In this document: positions 1 to 4,665 of the stretch, piece after piece
Position numbering within the stretch: the first letter of the stretch is position 1
How the letters are laid out: each line of letters opens with the position of its first letter
Source: Chitinophagaceae bacterium
GTDB taxonomy: Bacteria > Bacteroidota > Bacteroidia > Chitinophagales > Chitinophagaceae
DNA length: 5,490 nucleotides
Assembly: GCA_003456175.1 (NCBI GenBank)
Contig: DMPB01000163.1
Coordinates: 1-5,490 of the forward strand
Reading direction: 5' to 3'
The notes under the pieces: model-generated
What the model was told of the DNA's origin: nothing
What the model saw: the letters and a program-made list of their open reading frames with translations, nothing else
Databases searched by the model: none
Translations under genes and position numbers: made by a program

Positions 1-75
1 AATTACTTTAGCACCTCTATCGTGACCATCTAAGCCTACCTTAGCTACCAAAACTCTTATGGGGCGTTGATTCAT
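1..75 (-). CDS. Methylmalonyl-CoA-mutase-type cobalamin-binding protein, N-terminal fragment (runs off the left edge)
   Basis: Only the first 25 codons are inside the window. They begin at the ATG at 75 (MNQRPIRVLV...) and contain AKVGLDGHDRGAKVI. The D-x-H-x-x-G core (DGHDRG, residues 16-21) is the hallmark of B12-binding domains of methylmalonyl-, isobutyryl- and related acyl-CoA mutases, where the His replaces dimethylbenzimidazole as the lower cobalt ligand. In one-chain mutases this motif lies deep in the C-terminal part. Here it follows the start directly, so I infer a stand-alone B12-binding subunit, normally about 130-140 residues, working with a separate substrate-binding subunit in the cytoplasm. 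Which acyl-CoA is used cannot be told from this fragment. A hairpin separates the gene from gltX upstream, and it has its own promoter-like box. Domain assignment is firm; length and partner are inferred. Confidence 0.87.
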   Translation of the reverse strand, partial: MNQRPIRVLVAKVGLDGHDRGAKVI

Positions 76-78
76 ATG

Positions 79-150
79 TACAAGCTTGTAGTTACAAATG
101 TACCACGCAAATGCGTTAGATAAAAGCCATTGTGTACAACAAAACTTGTA
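79..150. repeat. Cluster of three TACA/TGTA dyads around the putative promoter
   Basis: Three inverted repeats share TACA...TGTA halves. A perfect 12-bp palindrome, TACAAGCTTGTA, is at 79-90, TACAAATGTA at 93-102, and TACAA-N6-TTGTA at 135-150. The first lies just upstream of the B12-protein start codon, the second coincides with the putative -7 box, and the third lies beside the gltX-side hairpin. They could be operator sites for a dimeric regulator, but the -7 consensus itself favours such words and the DNA is AT-rich. This is an observed pattern with an inferred role. Confidence 0.3.
95..102 (-). promoter_or_regulatory. Bacteroidota-type -7 box for the B12-binding protein gene
   Basis: On the minus strand this reads TACATTTG, a full match to the Bacteroidota -7 consensus TAnnTTTG. 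It ends 19 nt before the ATG at 75, which would give a short leader. No TTG is found 17-23 nt upstream, so the -33 element is absent or divergent. Position between the hairpin at 153-187 and the gene supports the call, but an 8-mer of this composition can occur by chance. Confidence 0.4.
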
Positions 151-152
151 TT

Positions 153-187
153 ATAAGCAATGGCGGCCATAGGCCGCCATTGCTTAT
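153..187 (-). terminator. Perfect 16-bp hairpin downstream of gltX, probable terminator
   Basis: Bases 153-168 (ATAAGCAATGGCGGCC) pair without mismatch with 172-187, leaving a 3-nt loop. The hairpin begins 20 nt past the gltX stop codon. On the minus strand it is followed by AATACAAGTTTTGTTG, a weak and interrupted T tract, so it is not a textbook intrinsic terminator. It may terminate less efficiently or protect the mRNA 3' end. In the plus direction there is no T tract at all. The following gene has its own promoter-like box, which agrees with termination here. Confidence 0.65.
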
Positions 188-207
188 TGAAATACGATAC
201 TTAACAA

Positions 208-1731
208 TTACAATAAGGTAAGTACGTGTTGTATACGTTCTATGGTAGCTTGCTTACCAATCATAGTAGCAATGTCTAATACGCCGGGGCCAAACTTTCC
301 ACCCACTAGCATTATACGTAGTGGCAACATCAACTGCCCTGCTTTTAACTGATGAGCTTCTGCAGTTTGCTTAAAAGCTGCATCTATAGCATCGTGCTCC
401 CAGTCTGTGATGGCTGTAAAGGCTGCAACTAACGCTTCAAAAAACTGTTGCTGCTGTTCGTTCCATTTGCCTTTAATTGCTTCTATATCTATCACGTTTG
501 GTGCAGTAAAGAAGAAGCTTGCTTGCTCCACAAAATCTGGTAAAAAAGTGCATCTATCTTTTACTAGATTGAGTACACGTATAAAGTAGGCATCATCATT
601 TACCGTAATGTGATGTGTTTTAAAAATAGCTTTTACGGTTTCGGCATATAGTGAAGCATCTGTTTGCTTGATCCATTCGTGGTTAAACCATTGTGCTTTT
701 TCCCAATTAAACTTGGCACCGCCTTTGTGTACCCGATCTAAGCTAAAATGTTGCAATAGTTCTTCACGTGTGTAAATTTCTTTTTCTGAACCATCGTTCC
801 AACCTAGCACTGCCAACATATTCACAAAGGCATCGGGCAAGAAGCCACGTTCTTTAAATCCGGTAGTGGTTTCCCCAGTTTTAGGATCAGTCCAATCCAT
901 AGCGAACACAGGAAACCCAAGGCGATCACCATCACGCTTGCTTAACTTACCATTACCATCGGGCTTGAGAATAAGTGGCAAGTGTGCCCATTGCGGCATA
1001 GCTGCTAACCCAAATAAATACTCCCAAAGTTTTACATGTACTGGGGCACTAGGCAACCACTCTTCGCCGCGAAAGGCATGTGTTATTTGCATTAAATAAT
1101 CGTCTACCACCACTGCTAAATGATAGGTTGGCATACCATCGGCTTTGAGTAATACCTTATCATCTACTTGCGATGTTTGAAAACTTACTTCGCCACGAAT
1201 CATATCTGTTAAGGTAACCGTTTCATCGGCGGGCATTTTAATACGAATGACATAAGGCGTTCCATTGTTCAGCAATTCGTTAACCTCAGCAGTTGGTAGC
1301 GTTAAACTATTACGCATGTATTGACGCAGATGGTGATTATACTGCGGACTCGGATTTTCAGCAGTTTTGTATTGTTCACGCATTTGTTCAAGTGCTTCAG
1401 GCGTATCAAAAGCGTAGTATGCCTTACCTTCTGCTACAAGCTTTTCTGCGTACTTACGGTATATTGCTTTGCGTTCGCTTTGGCGATACGGTGCATGCGG
1501 GCCACCATGTATCGGACTTTCATCGGGTACTAAACCGCACCATTCTAAACATTGAAAAATATACGCTTCTGCACCCGGAACAAAACGTGTTTGGTCTGTG
1601 TCTTCTATACGTACAATAAAATCGCCACCTTGGCTTTTAGCAAATAAATAATTGAATAAAACGGTACGTACACCGCCTAAATGCAAACCACCTGTGGGTG
1701 ATGGTGCAAAACGAACTCTAACCTTTTTCAT
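208..1731 (-). CDS. gltX: Glutamate-tRNA ligase (glutamyl-tRNA synthetase)
   Basis: A cytoplasmic class I aminoacyl-tRNA synthetase that attaches glutamate to tRNA-Glu using ATP. At 507 aa it is full length for the family. The Rossmann catalytic domain opens with RFAPSPTGGLHLGGVRT: the HIGH-type signature is HLGG at residues 17-20. The second class I signature is KLSKR at 262-266, the usual GluRS form of KMSKS. RIEDTDQTR (41-49) and FRGEEWLPSAP (220-230) are further family blocks. The helical anticodon-binding part fills roughly 330-507 and includes LVGGKFGPGVLDI (475-487). The zinc-binding cysteines of E. coli GluRS are absent; the segment reads AYYAFDT (104-110), a form I associate with Bacteroidota. 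The ATG at 1731 puts the catalytic motif at the expected distance. It begins 32 nt after the upstream FAD-protein gene with no terminator between, so the two are probably co-transcribed. Confidence 0.97.
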   Translation of the reverse strand: MKKVRVRFAPSPTGGLHLGGVRTVLFNYLFAKSQGGDFIVRIEDTDQTRFVPGAEAYIFQCLEWCGLVPDESPIHGGPHAPYRQSERKAIYRKYAEKLVAEGKAYYAFDTPEALEQMREQYKTAENPSPQYNHHLRQYMRNSLTLPTAEVNELLNNGTPYVIRIKMPADETVTLTDMIRGEVSFQTSQVDDKVLLKADGMPTYHLAVVVDDYLMQITHAFRGEEWLPSAPVHVKLWEYLFGLAAMPQWAHLPLILKPDGNGKLSKRDGDRLGFPVFAMDWTDPKTGETTTGFKERGFLPDAFVNMLAVLGWNDGSEKEIYTREELLQHFSLDRVHKGGAKFNWEKAQWFNHEWIKQTDASLYAETVKAIFKTHHITVNDDAYFIRVLNLVKDRCTFLPDFVEQASFFFTAPNVIDIEAIKGKWNEQQQQFFEALVAAFTAITDWEHDAIDAAFKQTAEAHQLKAGQLMLPLRIMLVGGKFGPGVLDIATMIGKQATIERIQHVLTLL

Positions 1732-1763
1732 ATTCGATGTTTTCTGCTACTATTCGTAGCTAC

Positions 1764-3338
1764 TTAATATTTACTACTTAACTGTAACGCAATAGCCGCT
1801 GCCACTTTTTCGCCGTCCATAGCAGCACTTACAATACCTCCTGCATAGCCAGCACCTTCACCACACGGATACAAATTTTGAATTTGTGGATGCTGCAAAG
1901 TGGTTGCATCTCTCGGGATACGAACCGGCGATGATGTTCTGCTTTCTGTAGCTACTAACACCGCTTCGTTGGTGTAATAACCTTTCATTTTTTTTCCAAA
2001 AGCAATGAGGCCTTCTCGTAATCGTTCGTGGATGAATGCAGGCAGTACATCTCTCAAATTAGCACTTGTAACGCCAGGTATATAACTACAATCGGGTAAG
2101 CTGTTACTTATTTTATAATTACAAAAATCTACCAAGCGTTGTGCTGGTGCAGCAAGATTGCTACCACCTACTTTAAAGGCTTGTTGCTCTATTGATTGTT
2201 GAAACGCTAGCAAGCTCAATGGAGTTACAGCTTGTTTGGGCTGTACCACATCGGCTAGTTCTACGCTTACCACCATACCACTATTGCTGTATGGGTTATT
2301 ACGCTTACTTGGGCTCCAACCATTCACTACCAATTCCCCAGGTGCTGTTGCAGCCGGTGCAATAATACCACCCGGACACATACAAAAACTAAACACCCCA
2401 CGCCCCATAGATTGATGTACTAAACTGTACGATGCTGGCGGTAGATACTCGCCACGTATAGGGCAATGATATTGAATACTATCAATCAAATGTTGCGGGT
2501 GCTCTACCCTTACACCCAAGGCAAATGGTTTTGCTTCAATAAGTATGCCCTTACGGTAAAAGAGTTCAAAAATATCACGAGCACTATGGCCTGTGGCGAG
2601 CAGTACAGCATTTGCCGTAAGGCTATCGCCATCGGCAGTAATAACAGTGCTGATGTTATTATTTTGAACAGTAACATCTACTAGTTTTTTTTCAAACAAC
2701 ACTTGTCCGCCCGCAGCAATAATCTGCTCACGCATAGCAGTAATAATATGCGGCAATTTGTTGGTACCAATATGCGGGTGTGATTCGTACAGAATTTTTT
2801 CATCGGCACCAAACTGCACAAAAACATTTAGAATTTCATTAATACTCCCACGCTTATTGCTACGCGTATACAACTTACCATCGCTATAAGTACCAGCGCC
2901 GCCTTCGCCAAAGCAATAATTACTTTCAGGATGTACCTCGCCTGTTTTGTTCATGTGTGCCAAATCGCGGCGACGAGCCCTAACATCTTTACCACGTTCC
3001 AACACAATAGGTTGTATGCCTAAGCGAATAAGTTTTAAGGCAGCAAACAAACCCGCTGGCCCTGCACCTACCACAATAACGCGATGTTTAGCACTACTTA
3101 CATTAGGATATTGTACTGCTGTGAATGGTCGCTCGTGAAATGGCTCGTTGATAAATGCTTGTACGGTTACATTATACCAAATTTGCTGGCGGCTGCGGGC
3201 ATCAATAGATTGATGTGTTTTGTAAAAACCATTAACCGCAAGGTTATGAATGCCTAATTGTTGTGCAATAGCATCGCCAATAGCCGTGCTATCGTGCGCC
3301 TGAGCGGGTAACAAACGAAGTGTAACTGTTTGTGGCAT
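1764..3338 (-). CDS. COG2509-type FAD-dependent dehydrogenase / NAD(P)/FAD-dependent oxidoreductase
   Basis: A 524-aa, probably soluble flavoprotein with no signal peptide or membrane segment. An N-terminal domain of about 80 residues, containing the family-like stretch KTHQSIDARSRQQ (40-52), precedes the FAD-binding Rossmann fold. In that fold GAGPAG (91-96) is the dinucleotide-binding loop and Glu114 in VLERG probably binds the adenosine ribose. FGEGGAGTYSDGKL (143-156), ATGHSARD (248-255), SFCMCPGG (317-324) and CGEGAGYAGGI (492-502) are the characteristic blocks of this family; the last is the C-terminal FAD-contacting motif. The physiological substrate of the family is not known to me. 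Cys319 and Cys321 in CMC could be redox-active, which is inference. The gene follows the terminator of the DUF3127 gene and precedes gltX by 32 nt. That pairing looks like shared transcription and does not by itself indicate a role in translation. Confidence 0.9.
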   Translation of the reverse strand: MPQTVTLRLLPAQAHDSTAIGDAIAQQLGIHNLAVNGFYKTHQSIDARSRQQIWYNVTVQAFINEPFHERPFTAVQYPNVSSAKHRVIVVGAGPAGLFAALKLIRLGIQPIVLERGKDVRARRRDLAHMNKTGEVHPESNYCFGEGGAGTYSDGKLYTRSNKRGSINEILNVFVQFGADEKILYESHPHIGTNKLPHIITAMREQIIAAGGQVLFEKKLVDVTVQNNNISTVITADGDSLTANAVLLATGHSARDIFELFYRKGILIEAKPFALGVRVEHPQHLIDSIQYHCPIRGEYLPPASYSLVHQSMGRGVFSFCMCPGGIIAPAATAPGELVVNGWSPSKRNNPYSNSGMVVSVELADVVQPKQAVTPLSLLAFQQSIEQQAFKVGGSNLAAPAQRLVDFCNYKISNSLPDCSYIPGVTSANLRDVLPAFIHERLREGLIAFGKKMKGYYTNEAVLVATESRTSSPVRIPRDATTLQHPQIQNLYPCGEGAGYAGGIVSAAMDGEKVAAAIALQLSSKY

Positions 3339-3360
3339 ACTGTGTTAGGGAATTATCCTA

Positions 3361-3393
3361 AAAACAAAACCGCAACGCCGGTGGCGTTGCGGT
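3361..3393 (-). terminator. Intrinsic terminator of the DUF3127 gene
   Basis: An 11-bp perfect stem (3369-3379 with 3383-3393, core CCGCAACGCC/GGCGTTGCGG) closes a 3-nt loop. On the minus strand it is followed at once by TTTGTTTTT, a proper T tract. It starts about 30 nt after the DUF3127 stop codon and ends just before the FAD-protein gene. No T tract exists in the plus direction. This is the best terminator in the window. Confidence 0.85.
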
Positions 3394-3394
3394 A

Positions 3395-3402
3395 CAAAAG
3401 TA
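3395..3402 (-). promoter_or_regulatory. Possible -7 box for the FAD-protein/gltX unit, overlapping the terminator region
   Basis: The minus strand reads TACTTTTG, matching TAnnTTTG. It lies two bases before the terminator stem, so a transcript starting at the usual distance would begin inside the hairpin and could not form it fully. No TTG is present 17-23 nt upstream. Only about 30 nt separate the terminator's T tract from the FAD-protein ATG, leaving little room for another promoter. The alternative is readthrough from the DUF3127 gene. Confidence 0.25.
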
Positions 3403-3424
3403 TTGATTTGCAAGTGTATTACCC

Positions 3425-3802
3425 TTAAAATGGTAAATCTTCGCCATCGGCATCTTCAAAATTAGAGAAGGTTTCGGTTGGCATTTCATTCGTAGGCGCT
3501 GTTCCGCCAAGTTTTACAGCTTCAAGGCGCCAAGCATCGAGATTGGTGATGTAATTATCAACGCCATTTTTATTCCATTTGCTGCCTTTAATGTTGAAAA
3601 ACACTTTAACATCGTCGCCAATATTGGCTTTATCGGGTAAAGTGGTTTTATCTTGTACACATTGAAATTTAATGTAGTTAGTAATGGTACGACCATTAAT
3701 ATCATCGGTTTTTTCAATAACGAATTCCCTTGTTTTAAAGGTAGCACTACGTTGTACTTCTTCGTACTTAGCAATTAATTTGCCTGTAATTTCAAACGAC
3801 AT
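3425..3802 (-). CDS. DUF3127 family protein, OB-fold/SSB-like
   Basis: A small cytoplasmic protein of 125 aa starting MSFEITGKLIAKYEEVQRS. It resembles the DUF3127 family, known mainly from Bacteroidota and thought to have a single-stranded-DNA-binding-like OB fold. The recognisable blocks are FKTREFVIEK (residues 22-31), NYIKFQCVQDK (41-51), VFFNIKGSKW (66-75) and YITNLDAWRLE (83-93). The C-terminal part is low-complexity and acidic and ends EDADGEDLPF, much like the DDDIPF tip by which bacterial SSB recruits repair and replication proteins. Nucleic-acid binding is therefore plausible but not shown. I chose the ATG at 3802 because known members begin MSFEITGK. The frame stays open to an ATG at 3871, but those 23 extra residues look unrelated and would fill the divergent promoter region. 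It is probably transcribed alone: its own terminator follows, and the next upstream gene is divergent. Confidence 0.85.
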   Translation of the reverse strand: MSFEITGKLIAKYEEVQRSATFKTREFVIEKTDDINGRTITNYIKFQCVQDKTTLPDKANIGDDVKVFFNIKGSKWNKNGVDNYITNLDAWRLEAVKLGGTAPTNEMPTETFSNFEDADGEDLPF

Positions 3803-3853
3803 GTAAGCTGGTTTTATCACTCGAAAGTAAATCTTTCTTGTTTCCCTAAAATT

Positions 3854-3885
3854 ATTGATGGTTATCTGCACAAATATGTAATTTG
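3854..3885 (+). promoter_or_regulatory. Possible promoter for the split 5'-nucleotidase genes
   Basis: ATTG (3854-3857) lies 21 nt before TAATTTG (3879-3885). This resembles the Bacteroidota TTG / TAnnTTTG promoter, but the -7 box is one base short of consensus spacing. It would give a leader of about 15 nt before the ATG at 3908. It falls in the 105-bp gap between divergent genes, where a promoter must exist for each direction. No good minus-strand match was found in the same gap; TACTTTCG near 3825-3832 has one mismatch. Confidence 0.35.
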
Positions 3886-3886
3886 T
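3870..3886. repeat. Short inverted repeat in the divergent promoter region
   Basis: ACAAAT (3870-3875) and ATTTGT (3881-3886) are perfect inverted copies around a 5-nt spacer. They overlap the putative plus-strand -7 box and offer a similar ATTTG word on the minus strand. It could be an operator or simply two back-to-back -7-like boxes. Six-base arms in AT-rich DNA carry little weight alone. Confidence 0.3.
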
Positions 3887-3907
3887 ATCCCCATCTTTTT
3901 TAAGACC

Positions 3908-4651
3908 ATGTACTATATTATCAGACGAACATTAATAGCCCTCGCAACCATTGGTGTATTTGTAGCTTGTGGTGGACAAAAGCAAACTGTTACTGTAGCC
4001 TACAACGATTACAGAGTAACCAAAAATGTACAACCCGATTCAGCAATGCTGAAGCTATTAGCACCCTATAGCGATAGCATCAACAAAACCATGAATCAGG
4101 TAATTGGCTTCGCAACCAATACATTACAAAAAAAACAACCTGAAAGTAACCTTGGTAATCTTATGGCCGATGCCATGAAGCACACTGCCAAAGAAGTGTA
4201 TAAGGTAAATGTGGTAGCAGCCTTTGTGAATTACGGAGGCGTAAGAAGTTACATACCCAAAGGCGAAGTAACGATTGGAAAAGTGTATGAGTTAATGCCT
4301 TTCGATAACCTTGTGATCGTACAACAAGTAAAAGGCGACGTATTACAAGCATTTTTAAACCATATTGCCGGCCGTGGTGGTTGGCCCATCAGCGGTATTC
4401 AAATGAAAATCGTAGATAAAAAGGCAACAGATGTTTTAGTGGATGGTAAACCCATTGATATGAATGAAAGCTATTACATCGCCAATAGCGATTATGTTGC
4501 CAATGGTGGCGACGATTGCGATATGTTGCGTAACATACCACAAATGAACAATGGCTATTTATTTAGAGATGCCCTCATCAGCTACTTTAAAGTGCTCACA
4601 CGTATGGGCAAACCCATCGACAGTAAAATTGAAAATAGAATTACGCTATAG
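3908..4651 (+). CDS. 5'-nucleotidase C-terminal-domain lipoprotein
   Basis: A 247-aa lipoprotein. Residues 1-20 form a signal peptide (MYYIIRRTLIALATIGVFVA) ending in a lipobox with Cys21 (FVAC). The residues after it, GGQKQ, lack the acidic surface-export signal seen in some Bacteroidota lipoproteins, so periplasmic anchoring is likelier; that is inference. The rest is only the C-terminal, substrate-binding domain of UshA-like 5'-nucleotidases (PF02872 type). ESNLGNLMADAM (79-90), NYGGVR (108-113), GEVTIGKVYELMPFDNLVIV (119-138) and ANSDYVANGGDD are the recognised blocks. In complete enzymes this domain clamps the nucleoside. It has no metallophosphatase motifs, so it should be inactive alone. 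The catalytic domain is encoded by the next gene, 14 nt downstream, and the two products probably work as a pair on extracytoplasmic nucleotides. The ATG at 3908 places the lipobox at the normal distance. Confidence 0.88.
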   Translation: MYYIIRRTLIALATIGVFVACGGQKQTVTVAYNDYRVTKNVQPDSAMLKLLAPYSDSINKTMNQVIGFATNTLQKKQPESNLGNLMADAMKHTAKEVYKVNVVAAFVNYGGVRSYIPKGEVTIGKVYELMPFDNLVIVQQVKGDVLQAFLNHIAGRGGWPISGIQMKIVDKKATDVLVDGKPIDMNESYYIANSDYVANGGDDCDMLRNIPQMNNGYLFRDALISYFKVLTRMGKPIDSKIENRITL

Positions 4652-4665
4652 TTAAGCCACACTAC

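Noticed and set aside
76..207. Possible cobalamin riboswitch or tRNA before the B12-binding gene
   Set aside because: The putative leader is under 25 nt and the gap holds only the hairpin and short dyads. There is no B12-box-like sequence or cloverleaf.
866..1099. Plus-strand open frame opposite gltX (also those at 407-589, 1293-1619 and 1321-1533)
   Set aside because: They lie wholly antisense to gltX, their translations resemble no family I know, and the gltX frame is unambiguous over its full length.
1746..1760. GCTAC-N5-GTAGC hairpin between the FAD-protein gene and gltX
   Set aside because: The stem is only 5 bp and has no T tract after it, so it is unlikely to end transcription between these two genes.
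2466..2684. Plus-strand open frame opposite the FAD-protein gene (also 2947-3138)
   Set aside because: Antisense shadows of a clearly conserved flavoprotein, with no recognisable motif.
3514..3774. Second minus-strand frame inside the DUF3127 gene
   Set aside because: It overlaps the real gene in another frame and has no recognisable features. The DUF3127 frame carries all of the conserved blocks.
3803..3871. 23-residue N-terminal extension of the DUF3127 protein from an ATG at 3871
   Set aside because: Family members start MSFEITGK, which matches the ATG at 3802. The extension has no family similarity and would occupy most of the divergent promoter region.
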